Of a DNA stretch of 64,000 nt, positions 54,485 through 63,873 are shown piece after piece. The stretch is from Desertivirga arenae (GTDB lineage: Bacteria > Bacteroidota > Bacteroidia > Sphingobacteriales > Sphingobacteriaceae), in contig NZ_JAFEWE010000017.1 in NCBI RefSeq assembly GCF_017355785.1, positions 90,321 through 154,320 of the forward strand, read 5' to 3'. The translations under genes were made by a program, and so were the position numbers. Under the pieces are notes generated by a model. It made no database searches and had not been told where the DNA came from. It saw only the letters and a list, made by a program, of their open reading frames with translations. Position 1 is the first letter of the stretch. Each line of letters opens with the position of its first letter.

Positions 54485-57400
54485 ATGAAAATAGCTGAAA
54501 TATCTATAAAACGACCAACCATTGTTGTAGTGCTTTTTACCGTACTCTCTTTGCTTGGCTTTATAAGCTACAAATCACTGAACTATGAGATGCTTCCGAA
54601 ATTTTCTCCTTCAGTTGTTTCTGTAGTAACTATATATCCCGGTGCTTCCCCTAGTGAGGTGGAGAACACTGTTACTAAAAAAGTGGAGGATGCTGTTTCT
54701 TCGATGGAAAACATCAAGAAGATACAATCTACGTCGTATGAGAGCATGTCTTTGGTTAGCATACAGCTAAAGACAGGAACAAATGTGGACGTAGCACTCA
54801 ATGATGCACAAAGAAAGGTGAATTCTATTCTTTCTCAGTTGCCTGATGACGTTGAAGCTCCTTCTTTGAATAAATTTTCATTAGATGACCTTCCAATTAT
54901 CACCATGTCTGCAACCGCTAACATGGATGATGCTCAGTTTTATGACCTGGTTAAAAACCGTCTGGTTCCGAGCCTCTCGAGAGTTGAAGGTGTTGCGCAG
55001 GTAAATATTATTGGAGGTCGGGAACGGGAAATTCAGGTGAATATCGACGAAAACAAGCTTGAAGCCTATGGATTATCACTTCTGTCTGTGCAGCAAGCTA
55101 TTCAAACATCTAATCTTGACTTCCCAACAGGAAGTATTCGCACTGAAAATCGTGACATTCTAGTTCGTCTTTCTGGTAAATATGCAAGTGTTGCAGAACT
55201 TCAGAATCTGATAGTGTCGGATAAGAACGGTATTCAGGTTAGGTTAGGCGATATTGCCGAAGTTCGCGATACCCAAAAAGATGTTGAAAAATTGGCTCGC
55301 GTAGATCGCAGAGCAGCTATTGCACTTCAAATCGTTAAGCAAAGCGACGCAAATGCAGTGAAAGTAAGTGATGGCGTTAAAACAAACATTGCCACGCTAA
55401 CGGGAGAATACAAAAAGATTAATCTTGATCTGACCATAGCTAATGACAGCTCGGTATATACACTTGAGTCTGCTGATGCTGTGATCCATGACTTATTCCT
55501 GGCTGTGATCCTGGTAGCGTTTGTAATGCTTTTCTTCTTACACAGCTTGCGGAATGCCGCAATTGTAATGGTCTCGATCCCGGCATCTTTAATTGCAACT
55601 TTTATCGGTATTAAAATGCTTGGGTATACACTTAACCTGATGTCTTTGCTTGGACTATCTCTCGTTGTGGGTATACTGGTAGATGATGCTATTGTAGTGC
55701 TGGAGAATATATATCGTCACATGGAAATGGGTAAGAACCGAGTGAGGGCGGCCTTTGATGCAACAAAAGAAATCGGGTTTACTGTTACCTCCATTACATT
55801 AGTAATCGTGGTTGTGTTCTTCCCGATTGCAATAAGTACAGGCCTTGTTTCCGATATCCTTCGTCAATTCTGTATGGTTGTTATTATAGCTACCTTACTA
55901 AGCTTACTAACCTCCTTTACTATCGTACCTCTACTTTCTTCCAGATTTGGAAAGTTGGAACATATTAAAGGAAAGAACTTCTTTGAACGCCTTATCCTCG
56001 CATTTGAGAAGAAACTCGACCAGTTTACAGCTTGGATCACTAATATTCTGCAGTGGTCGTTAGGCCACAAAAAGACTGTAGTTGGAGGTACGTTGCTATT
56101 ACTCTTCGCTTCATTTGCTCTACTAGGCGGAGGTTTTATTGGAGCAGAGTTTTTCCCCAAGAGCGACCGGGGACAGTTCATTGTGCAAATAGAGCTTCCT
56201 AAGGATGCATCAATTGAGCAAACAAATTTAATGACTTCGAAGGCTGAACAGTTGTTAAGTTCGAAACCTGAAATAACTCGCTTGATCACACTTGTAGGGC
56301 AATCCAGTGATGGCTCGGGAGCTCAGCAAGCACCGGCCTATTCTTCCGAGATCACTGTTCAATTGGTCGATAGGAAGGATCGGCTGGACAGGGCGGACGT
56401 ATACGCGGCAAAAATTAAAAAGGAACTTGCAGCACAACTTGTTGGAGCTAAAGTTAAGACAACTCCTGTAAGTATCCTTGGTACTGCAGAACGCGCACCA
56501 GTAGAAGTCATCGTAAGGGGTAGTGAACTGGATAGCGTGATGAGCTTCGCAAACGTAGTGAAAAATAAATTAGCTAAAATCCCTGGAACCACAGAAATAA
56601 AGCTTTCCGTAGAAGGCGGTAATCCAGAAGTAAAAGTTCAGGTTGATCGCGATAAAATGTCTGCTCTTGGCTTGAATCTTCAAACTGTTGGAGCCAGCAT
56701 GCAAACTGCATTTAACGGTAATACTAATGGAAAATTCCGCCAGGGTGAGTACGAATACGATATCAATATCCGTCTGGACGATTTCAACCGTAAAAGTATT
56801 GATGATGTGCGCAGCCTGACTTTTATTAATAATGCTGGCCTGAAAATCAAACTGGATCAGTTTGCTACAGTTACTGAGGGCTCCGGTCCTTCGCGGCTGG
56901 AACGTCAGGATAAAACTACTAAAGTATCTGTTCAAGCACAGGTAGTAGGGCGTCCTTCAGGTACAATCTTTACTGAATTGGATAACCAGATCAAAGATCT
57001 TCCCCGTCCGGCTGGAGTAAACTACATCTTCGGTGGTGATATGGAAAACCAGTCTGAAGGGTTTGGAACGCTAGGCGTTGCCCTTATAATGTCTATTGTT
57101 CTGGTATACCTGATAATGGTGGCGCTTTACAACAACTATGTACATCCATTCGTAGTTCTATTTTCGATTCCATTATCAATAATAGGAGCACTGCTAGCTT
57201 TAGCACTTACAAACAATTCACTTAACATATTCACCATTCTGGGCTTGATTATGCTGATAGGTTTGGTAGCAAAGAACGCAATTATCCTTGTCGACTTTAC
57301 CAACCAGCAAATAGCTGAAGGAAAATCGGTTCGTAAAGCTTTAATCAACGCTAACCATGCACGTCTCCGTCCAATTCTGATGACAACCATTGCGATGGTT

Positions 57401-57661
57401 ATCGGCATGCTTCCGATTGCGATTGCAAAAGGTGCAGGTGCTGAATGGAAGAACGGCTTGGCATGGGTAATTATAGGGGGACTTGTAAGTTCCTTGTTCC
57501 TGACCCTGATCGTTGTGCCCGTGGTTTATGAAGCTTTTGATAAAATTATTAAGCGCTTTACAAAAAATAAAAAGCATGAAGATATAGAAGCTCTTATGAC
57601 AGAACCGTTCACCGGTGAAATACTGGATGAGGAATATGAGGTTTTAGAGCTTCAAAAATAA
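54485..57661 (+). CDS. RND-family efflux permease (HAE type)
   Basis: The 1058-residue protein has twelve membrane helices in the RND layout with two large periplasmic loops. Proton-relay motifs are VDDAIVVLENIYRHME in TM4 and the repeat-half equivalent GLVAKNAIILVDF in TM10. The porter-domain GGREREIQVNIDENKL is typical of AcrB-like pumps. With TolC and the adaptor it forms a tripartite drug or metabolite exporter across both membranes, powered by the proton gradient. A terminator follows the stop. Which compound triggers the TetR control is unknown. Confidence 0.95.
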   Translation: MKIAEISIKRPTIVVVLFTVLSLLGFISYKSLNYEMLPKFSPSVVSVVTIYPGASPSEVENTVTKKVEDAVSSMENIKKIQSTSYESMSLVSIQLKTGTNVDVALNDAQRKVNSILSQLPDDVEAPSLNKFSLDDLPIITMSATANMDDAQFYDLVKNRLVPSLSRVEGVAQVNIIGGREREIQVNIDENKLEAYGLSLLSVQQAIQTSNLDFPTGSIRTENRDILVRLSGKYASVAELQNLIVSDKNGIQVRLGDIAEVRDTQKDVEKLARVDRRAAIALQIVKQSDANAVKVSDGVKTNIATLTGEYKKINLDLTIANDSSVYTLESADAVIHDLFLAVILVAFVMLFFLHSLRNAAIVMVSIPASLIATFIGIKMLGYTLNLMSLLGLSLVVGILVDDAIVVLENIYRHMEMGKNRVRAAFDATKEIGFTVTSITLVIVVVFFPIAISTGLVSDILRQFCMVVIIATLLSLLTSFTIVPLLSSRFGKLEHIKGKNFFERLILAFEKKLDQFTAWITNILQWSLGHKKTVVGGTLLLLFASFALLGGGFIGAEFFPKSDRGQFIVQIELPKDASIEQTNLMTSKAEQLLSSKPEITRLITLVGQSSDGSGAQQAPAYSSEITVQLVDRKDRLDRADVYAAKIKKELAAQLVGAKVKTTPVSILGTAERAPVEVIVRGSELDSVMSFANVVKNKLAKIPGTTEIKLSVEGGNPEVKVQVDRDKMSALGLNLQTVGASMQTAFNGNTNGKFRQGEYEYDINIRLDDFNRKSIDDVRSLTFINNAGLKIKLDQFATVTEGSGPSRLERQDKTTKVSVQAQVVGRPSGTIFTELDNQIKDLPRPAGVNYIFGGDMENQSEGFGTLGVALIMSIVLVYLIMVALYNNYVHPFVVLFSIPLSIIGALLALALTNNSLNIFTILGLIMLIGLVAKNAIILVDFTNQQIAEGKSVRKALINANHARLRPILMTTIAMVIGMLPIAIAKGAGAEWKNGLAWVIIGGLVSSLFLTLIVVPVVYEAFDKIIKRFTKNKKHEDIEALMTEPFTGEILDEEYEVLELQK

Positions 57662-57688
57662 ACCCTTCAGGGGCTAATTGAGGTGAGC

Positions 57689-57726
57689 AAAGGGGAATTC
57701 CGAAAGGGTTCCCCTTTCCATTTTAT
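57689..57726 (+). terminator. Terminator of the efflux operon
   Basis: AAAGGGGAA (57689-57697) and TTCCCCTTT (57709-57717) form a nine-base stem with an 11-base loop, followed by CCATTTTAT. The following T-tract is modest. Confidence 0.75.
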
Positions 57727-57744
57727 AACGTGATGACTAGAGTC

Positions 57745-58758
57745 TCAACCGGAAACATATTTCCCTCCGGGCACTTTACTGATTATGAAAACAATTGAAC
57801 CAGAAACTGCAAGACAGACTACTGTTGTAAGAGGAATACCAATAGCCGGATGAACGAAGAAACAATTGAGACCGGCTTTAGCCATCTCACCCAAGACCAA
57901 AACATGAATAAGATAGATCCCAAAACTATAGCGACAAAGAAAAATTCTCATTCGTTCAATAAACAATCCCTCGAACTCGAAATCATTTATCAACATAAAA
58001 ACACCTACCGCTATAAGGAAGACATTGGGAGTTAGGAAACCATAGAATAAAGTATCTAAATCCCCTTTATGCCTGGAATAAAGAAAAGTGCCGCCAACAG
58101 TTATCCCAATTCCACTTACAATTAACAACACAGAATACAAAACTTTCCAGCTTTCAGAGGATTTAAACAGCGAAAGATAGTAGCCTAATATGAGGTAGCC
58201 AAGAAAGCCTGAAAAGTACGAGAGATCAAAATTGGGCTTATACTTGGAAAGCCATGGATGGCTTACAGCCATGGTCCCCAGCCATATGAGAAGAAAATAA
58301 CTAATTTCCTTTTTTGTACTTGCTCTAACCCATCTCCCTATTACCGGAATAAATAGATAAAGACCAACTATCATGTATATATACCATAAATGATACGCTG
58401 CGCCATGAGCTACCTTATTCCATATAAACACAATGAGATCCAGGTTAATCGGCCTCTTCATGATATCGTAGCCAATGTAGACGAAGCTATAAAAAATGAA
58501 AGGTAGCAAAACTCTTAAAACTCTCTTCTTCAGAAATTCTCTTATAGGATACTCTTTACCTAGGAGCAGAGCTCCTGAAAGCATTACAAAAACAGGAACG
58601 CAAAAACGAACAGAGCTGTCAATAATATTTGCGATATGCCAGACACTTACAGTTACTTCACCGAATTTATATAAGATTGGGGAGGTAACATGAAGCAAAA
58701 CCATGCTCACCGTAGCTATAATTCTAAGGTTATCCGGCCAGGAATGTTTTGTAACCAT
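57745..58758 (-). CDS. Membrane-bound acyltransferase (acyltransferase 3 family)
   Basis: The 337-residue protein has about ten membrane helices. The family N-terminus LRIIATVSMVLLHV carries the catalytic His near 23, and GAAYHLWYIYMIVGLYLFIP is also typical. Such enzymes move acyl (often acetyl or succinyl) groups to sugars of surface glycans. No glycan cluster is nearby to indicate the acceptor. It is a single gene between the efflux operon and lpdA. Confidence 0.88.
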   Translation of the reverse strand: MVTKHSWPDNLRIIATVSMVLLHVTSPILYKFGEVTVSVWHIANIIDSSVRFCVPVFVMLSGALLLGKEYPIREFLKKRVLRVLLPFIFYSFVYIGYDIMKRPINLDLIVFIWNKVAHGAAYHLWYIYMIVGLYLFIPVIGRWVRASTKKEISYFLLIWLGTMAVSHPWLSKYKPNFDLSYFSGFLGYLILGYYLSLFKSSESWKVLYSVLLIVSGIGITVGGTFLYSRHKGDLDTLFYGFLTPNVFLIAVGVFMLINDFEFEGLFIERMRIFLCRYSFGIYLIHVLVLGEMAKAGLNCFFVHPAIGIPLTTVVCLAVSGSIVFIISKVPGGKYVSG

Positions 58759-58770
58759 TGAAAAAACGTT

Positions 58771-58811
58771 TAAAAAGCAAAGGCTCCCGAAAAAGGAGCC
58801 TTTGCTTTTTT
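58771..58811 (-). terminator. Terminator of lpdA
   Basis: A perfect 16-base stem (AAAAAGCAAAGGCTCC / GGAGCCTTTGCTTTTT) with a CGAAAAA loop lies 15 bases after the lpdA stop, with T-runs on both sides. It stops lpdA transcription on the minus strand just before the acyltransferase start. Confidence 0.92.
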
Positions 58812-58825
58812 TAAGCTATTGTTTG

Positions 58826-60229
58826 CTAAATATGAATAGCACGGTTATCTGTTGCAGCTAAAGCAGCTTCTTTAAACGCTTCTGTAAAGGTTGGATGGGC
58901 ATGACAAATACGACCGATATCTTCAGCTGAAGCACGAAATTCCATTGCAACTACAGCTTCGGCGATCATATCTGCAGCACGCGGGCCAATCATATGAACG
59001 CCTAATAACTCATCCGTTTGAGCATCTGCCAATACTTTTACCAAACCATCGATGTCCATGCTTGCACGAGCACGACCACTAGCCTTGAAAGGAAATGCAC
59101 CGGATTTGTATTTCTTGCCTTGCTCTTTTAATTGTTCCTCTGTTAAACCAACGCTTGCAACCTCAGGCCAGGTATATACTACTCCCGGAATTAAATTGTA
59201 ATTAATGTGTGGCTTCTGTCCTGCAATTGTTTCAGCAACGTAAACACCTTCCTCCTCCGCTTTATGGGCTAGCATCGCTCCACGGATAACATCACCTATG
59301 GCGTAAATACCCTTAACTGAAGTTTCAAGATGATCGTTTACAGGAATTTTTTTACCACGTTCTTCTAACTGGATACCAATTTTGTCAAGGCCTAAGCCTT
59401 CAGTATATGCGGTACGACCAACTGCAACAATGCAATAGTCACCTTCAATGCTAACTTTTTCTCCTTTTGGACTATCAGCAGTTACAACTACCTTATCTCC
59501 TTCAACAGTAGCCCCGGTAACCTTGTGACTTAATTTGAAATCAAAACCCAGTTTTGCAAGGGATTTCTGAAGTTCCTTACTCATTGTTTTATCCATGGTA
59601 GCAATTATTCCATCCATGAATTCAACTACAGTTACTTTAGCACCCAAACGAGCATAAACAGAACCCAGTTCTAACCCGATAACTCCACCGCCAATAACAA
59701 TTAAATGCTTGGGAACTTCCTGAAGATTTAATGCCTCTGTTGAGGTGATGATGCGCTTTTTATCGATTGGCAAAAAAGGTAAAGCAGTTGGTTTTGAACC
59801 GGTTGCTATAATCACATTTTTAGTTGTGATGGTTTCTTCACCTCCTTCTGCCTTTGCAACTTTAATAGTGTTTTTATCTGTAAAAGATCCTAATCCCTGA
59901 TAAGTTGTGATTTTATTCTTCTTCATCAGGAACGTAATTCCAGCTGTTGTCTGCTCAACCACTTCGTTTTTACGGCTGATCATTTGAGGAAGATCAACAC
60001 TCAGGTTATCGAGGTTAATACCATGAGTTTTAAATGTATGAGAAGCATTATAGTAATGCTCTGACGAGTCTAAAAGCGCTTTTGAAGGAATACAACCAAC
60101 GTTAAGGCATGTTCCACCAAGAGTACTATATTTTTCTACGATAGCTGTTTTAAGTCCTAATTGAGCGCAACGGATTGCTGCTACATATCCGCCTGGTCCG
60201 CCACCTATAACTGTTACGTCGTATTGCAT
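58826..60229 (-). CDS. lpdA: Dihydrolipoyl dehydrogenase
   Basis: The 467-residue flavoprotein has the FAD motif IGGGPGGYVAAIRCAQLG, the redox disulfide Cys41/Cys46 (GGTCLNVGCIPSKALL), an NAD-binding VIGGGVIGLELGS segment and the C-terminal HAHPTFTEAFKEAA with the catalytic His445. It reoxidises lipoyl groups in the 2-oxoacid dehydrogenase or glycine cleavage complexes. The partner subunits are not in the window. Confidence 0.97.
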   Translation of the reverse strand: MQYDVTVIGGGPGGYVAAIRCAQLGLKTAIVEKYSTLGGTCLNVGCIPSKALLDSSEHYYNASHTFKTHGINLDNLSVDLPQMISRKNEVVEQTTAGITFLMKKNKITTYQGLGSFTDKNTIKVAKAEGGEETITTKNVIIATGSKPTALPFLPIDKKRIITSTEALNLQEVPKHLIVIGGGVIGLELGSVYARLGAKVTVVEFMDGIIATMDKTMSKELQKSLAKLGFDFKLSHKVTGATVEGDKVVVTADSPKGEKVSIEGDYCIVAVGRTAYTEGLGLDKIGIQLEERGKKIPVNDHLETSVKGIYAIGDVIRGAMLAHKAEEEGVYVAETIAGQKPHINYNLIPGVVYTWPEVASVGLTEEQLKEQGKKYKSGAFPFKASGRARASMDIDGLVKVLADAQTDELLGVHMIGPRAADMIAEAVVAMEFRASAEDIGRICHAHPTFTEAFKEAALAATDNRAIHI

Positions 60230-60250
60230 GAATTATATTTGTTGGTTGCC

Positions 60251-60281
60251 CAAAGTTAAACGAATATTAGCTTTAAGGAAA
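60251..60281 (-). promoter_or_regulatory. Putative promoter of lpdA
   Basis: On the minus strand TAACTTTG (60251-60258) matches TAnnTTTG, with TTTC 19 bases upstream (three of four). The predicted start site is about 15 bases before the lpdA ATG. Confidence 0.55.
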
Positions 60282-60291
60282 AATAAATGAA

Positions 60292-61452
60292 TTATATAAG
60301 GGGGTGACGTTGAAACTCTTTACTCCTGTCAAACAAAAAGCGATATGTATGATGAGTTTTGTAAATTTTTGCGCCTATTTGTTCTGCAACCTGCATCATT
60401 CTCGGATTAAAATCTCCAATCCAGTTCATCTGTATATCTGTATAGTTCGTTTTCTTCCGGATCTCAGCGGCTGCAGAAGCAATAAGAGCTACCTCAACAC
60501 CCTTTCGCTGATATTCGGGTACAATTCCAAACACCAAACCGAATATTGTCCTGGAGTTTCCTCTCCATTTATTATATAGTAAGCGTAACTTCCCAAAGGT
60601 ATCCAACTTTCCACCCACGTACTTCACGAATAATTGATTAAGTTCAGGCAGACTAATGAAAAAGCCGATAGGCGTACTACCATGGTAAGCGAACCAGATT
60701 ATTTGCTCGTCAATCACAGGCTTTAAGCTATGCACAAGCATCATGGCCTGTTCCGCACTCATTTCTTCAATACCCTGATGATTTACCCATGCCTTATTAT
60801 AAACCTCTCGGAAGTCTTCCGCAAACTTCTCGATTTTGTCTAACCTGAAATGCCGGAACCGGTAGTCGCTATTTCTCCGCACTCTTTCAGAAACTGCCAG
60901 CAAACCCGCCTTCAAGGGTTCTTTCACCTTTCGATGATAGGTGTATTGCTTGAAATACAAATTGAATCCATACGATTCAAACAAACCCTGGTAATATGCA
61001 GGGTTATAATTACTACAATAACAAGGAGCATGAAAACCCTCAACAAGAAGCCCCCACCATCGTTCACGGCTACCTAAGTTTATTGGCCCTTCCATCGCTG
61101 CCGCTCCCTGTTTCAAAAGCCAGTCTTTTGCAATATCAAACAAAAGATGAGCAGCTTCCTGATCATTTATACATTCAAAAAAGCCCATTCCTCCCACTTT
61201 TTCTGAATCAGCGTTAAAAGTGAGCGGATTAATAAATGCCGCAATTCGCCCAATTACATTTCCTGCAAGATCCTGCAAAAGCCAGCGTATACATTCCCCT
61301 TCCTTTAATAATTGATTCTTCACGGGATCGAAGATCTTTTCAATATCCTCATCAAGAGGACGAATGTAATTTTTATCATTTTGGTAAATAAACAACGGTA
61401 GTTCCAAAAACTTCCGCTGCTGTTCATTTGTCTGAACTTCAGTTAACTTCAT
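60292..61452 (-). CDS. GNAT-like N-acetyltransferase-fold protein
   Basis: From the ATG at 61452 the protein has 386 residues; a TTG two codons earlier is less likely. The C-terminal half has the acetyl-CoA fold features FGLVFGIVPEYQRKGVEVAL (Q/R-x-x-G-x-A region). The N-terminal half is a variable domain seen in several Bacteroidota proteins of this size (GPINLGSRERWWGLLVEGF). The substrate is unknown. It lies 63 bases upstream of the lpdA start, but lpdA has its own promoter. Confidence 0.8.
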   Translation of the reverse strand: MKLTEVQTNEQQRKFLELPLFIYQNDKNYIRPLDEDIEKIFDPVKNQLLKEGECIRWLLQDLAGNVIGRIAAFINPLTFNADSEKVGGMGFFECINDQEAAHLLFDIAKDWLLKQGAAAMEGPINLGSRERWWGLLVEGFHAPCYCSNYNPAYYQGLFESYGFNLYFKQYTYHRKVKEPLKAGLLAVSERVRRNSDYRFRHFRLDKIEKFAEDFREVYNKAWVNHQGIEEMSAEQAMMLVHSLKPVIDEQIIWFAYHGSTPIGFFISLPELNQLFVKYVGGKLDTFGKLRLLYNKWRGNSRTIFGLVFGIVPEYQRKGVEVALIASAAAEIRKKTNYTDIQMNWIGDFNPRMMQVAEQIGAKIYKTHHTYRFLFDRSKEFQRHPLI

Positions 61453-61548
61453 TAGCAAGAGAACATTCTTCTGCAGTCTTATCTCAGACTACGGTTTGAG
61501 CATCTTATTTTAATATTATTGATATTTGTGAAATATTGGTGTGCCAAG

Positions 61549-63201
61549 ATGATAAAAAGATTATCACTTTTAATACTTTTCTTAATTTCTATATTCAACG
61601 CCTTCTCTCAAACGCAAAGCACTGAAGAAGGTTTTACAAGGGCGGATAGTCTGAGGGGAATGCTATCTCCTCCAAGGACGTGCTATGATATCAATTATTA
61701 TAATCTTGATATCAGGGTAGATATTGACACTCGCTCAATATCAGGATCTAATCTTTTCAGATTTACTGCCACCAGGGATTTCAGCCAGCTTCAGTTTGAC
61801 CTTTTTGACAACTTTGAGATTGAGAAAATCGAGTATAAAAACCAAAGCTTAAAATACAGGACAGAGTACGATGCAGTTTTTGTAGAATTTCCTGAAACTA
61901 TAAAAAAGGGTACAAAGGCTGATTTTAAAGTATACTATTCAGGAAGTCCCATCATTGCAAAGAGAGCCCCTTGGGATGGAGGTTTCGTATTTGGGCAAGA
62001 TAGCAATCAAGCTCCCTGGGTAGCAGTTGCTTGTCAAGGTTTAGGTGCTAGTTCATGGTGGCCTAATAAAGATCATCAGGCAGATGAGGTAGATAGTATG
62101 CTGATTAGCGTGACTGTTCCAAGAGGATTACAAAATGTGAGCAATGGCCGTCTAAGGTCAAAAGTAGTGCAGCCTGATGGGTCAACGAAGTTCAACTGGT
62201 TCGTTTCATATCCTATCAACAATTATAACGTAACACTTAACATCGGCGATTTTGTGCATTTTTCTGACAAGTATCCAGGAGAAAATGGCGAGCTCTCGCT
62301 TGACTACTACGTCCTTCGTGAAAATCTGGAAAAAGCAAAAGAGCATTTTAAGGATGTTAAGCCTATGCTAACTTGTTTCGAAAGCTGGTTCGGGCCGTAC
62401 CCTTTCTACCGCGATGGATACAAACTTATAGAAGCTCCTTATCTCGGAATGGAACATCAATCCGCAGTTGCATATGGAAATAAGTACCAAAAGGGATATG
62501 CTGGAGCCGATCTATCAGGTACAGGATGGGGATTGAAATGGGATTATCTTATTATTCACGAGTCAGGACATGAATGGTTTGGGAATAACATCACCTCGAA
62601 AGACATTGCAGACATGTGGATTCATGAAGCATTTACAACTTACTCAGAAAGCCTTTTTGTTGAATGCAATTGGGGAAAAGAGGCGGCTATCCAGTACCTG
62701 AAGGGGGAAAGGAAAAACATAAGGAACGACAAGCCTCTCATTGGTCCCTACAACGTTAATAAAGAAGGTTCTGGAGACATGTACTTCAAGGGGGCAAATC
62801 TTTTACACACAGTGAGATCAATAATCGCGGATGATAGTCTATGGAAAAGTATTTTGACAGGCCTCAATACCGAGTACGGACTAAAAACAGTAACTACAAA
62901 TGACATCGTAGCTTATATTAATAAGCGCGCGAAAAAGGATCTTACGGGCGTTTTTAACCAATACCTAAAATACAGATCTATTCCCGAGCTGGTGATTAAT
63001 CGAAAAGGCAAAGGCATTTTCACTTATAAGTGGAACGCAGATGCAGTCAGTTTCAACATGCCGGTAAGGATAGAGATCCCTGGAGAAAACCAATGGAGAT
63101 TCATTTACCCCACAACTGAGTGGAAAACTCTTAAAAGCAGTAGGCACGGTGACATAAAAGTAGATACTGACAATTTTTACATCATTACTAGCTTAAAATA
63201 G
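61549..63201 (+). CDS. M1 family metallopeptidase (secreted)
   Basis: From the ATG at 61549 the protein has 550 residues; the in-frame TTG at 61519 would put ten residues before the signal peptide. A signal peptide covers about 1-21 (LFLISIFNAFSQ). Substrate motif GMEHQ (about 300-304) is a GAMEN variant. The zinc site is H337-E338-x-x-H341 (IHESGHEWF) with E360 (MWIHEAFTTY), the canonical 18-residue spacing. The peptidase probably trims peptides in the periplasm or outside. It is unrelated in context to the other M1 peptidase at 32366. Confidence 0.92.
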   Translation: MIKRLSLLILFLISIFNAFSQTQSTEEGFTRADSLRGMLSPPRTCYDINYYNLDIRVDIDTRSISGSNLFRFTATRDFSQLQFDLFDNFEIEKIEYKNQSLKYRTEYDAVFVEFPETIKKGTKADFKVYYSGSPIIAKRAPWDGGFVFGQDSNQAPWVAVACQGLGASSWWPNKDHQADEVDSMLISVTVPRGLQNVSNGRLRSKVVQPDGSTKFNWFVSYPINNYNVTLNIGDFVHFSDKYPGENGELSLDYYVLRENLEKAKEHFKDVKPMLTCFESWFGPYPFYRDGYKLIEAPYLGMEHQSAVAYGNKYQKGYAGADLSGTGWGLKWDYLIIHESGHEWFGNNITSKDIADMWIHEAFTTYSESLFVECNWGKEAAIQYLKGERKNIRNDKPLIGPYNVNKEGSGDMYFKGANLLHTVRSIIADDSLWKSILTGLNTEYGLKTVTTNDIVAYINKRAKKDLTGVFNQYLKYRSIPELVINRKGKGIFTYKWNADAVSFNMPVRIEIPGENQWRFIYPTTEWKTLKSSRHGDIKVDTDNFYIITSLK

Positions 63202-63296
63202 CCGGTTCCATATTTTGATTGAGAAAGAGTACTACTATCCTTCCAACATAAGTCCTGCAAGATTGTATTTCTAGATGAAGTACTTTATCCGCCTCT

Positions 63297-63872
63297 ATGA
63301 ATACTTTATTTCCTATGCAGCCTATATATCCTTCTGGGTTCAGATATCTACCAAACTTTATCAATAAGGAAGAGGAAGACTCCCTCCTCTGCTTGATATC
63401 AACATTAGAGCTGCGCCCCTTTAAATTCCAGGGCTATGAGGCAAAGCGCAAAGTAGCTAGCTACGGCTTCGACTGGAGCTTCGAAACAAGAACATTATCA
63501 AAAGGCAAAAGCATTCCATCTGATTTTAATCACATTATTGGAAAAGTAGCTTCTTTAATTCCAGTGAACATTAAAGACATTGGGGAACTACTAGTTACCG
63601 AATATCCAGATGGCTCAGTTATTAACTGGCATCGCGACGCCCCTCCCTTTGATATCATTGTAGGAATATCCCTACTTACAGATTGCAAATTCCGGTTCCG
63701 ACCTTACAAAAAATCTATGCAAACGCGTTCCTCTTTAATTTCCATCCCAGTACAGGGAAGGTCTCTCTATATTATAGAAGGAGAAGCAAGAACTGACTGG
63801 GAGCATTCTATTGCACCTGTTAAGACAAAACGACTATCTATTACTTTGAGGACGTTAAGAGGAGGCTTATAA
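63297..63872 (+). CDS. AlkB-like 2-oxoglutarate/Fe(II) dioxygenase
   Basis: The 191-residue protein has the iron triad His112-x-Asp114 (INWHRDAPPF) and His170 (DWEHSIAP), and the 2-oxoglutarate arginines in RLSITLRTL (Arg179/Arg185). The layout matches AlkB-type demethylases that repair alkylated DNA or RNA. No partner gene is adjacent. It ends one base before the probable edge of an insertion sequence. Confidence 0.9.
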   Translation: MNTLFPMQPIYPSGFRYLPNFINKEEEDSLLCLISTLELRPFKFQGYEAKRKVASYGFDWSFETRTLSKGKSIPSDFNHIIGKVASLIPVNIKDIGELLVTEYPDGSVINWHRDAPPFDIIVGISLLTDCKFRFRPYKKSMQTRSSLISIPVQGRSLYIIEGEARTDWEHSIAPVKTKRLSITLRTLRGGL

Positions 63873-63873
63873 A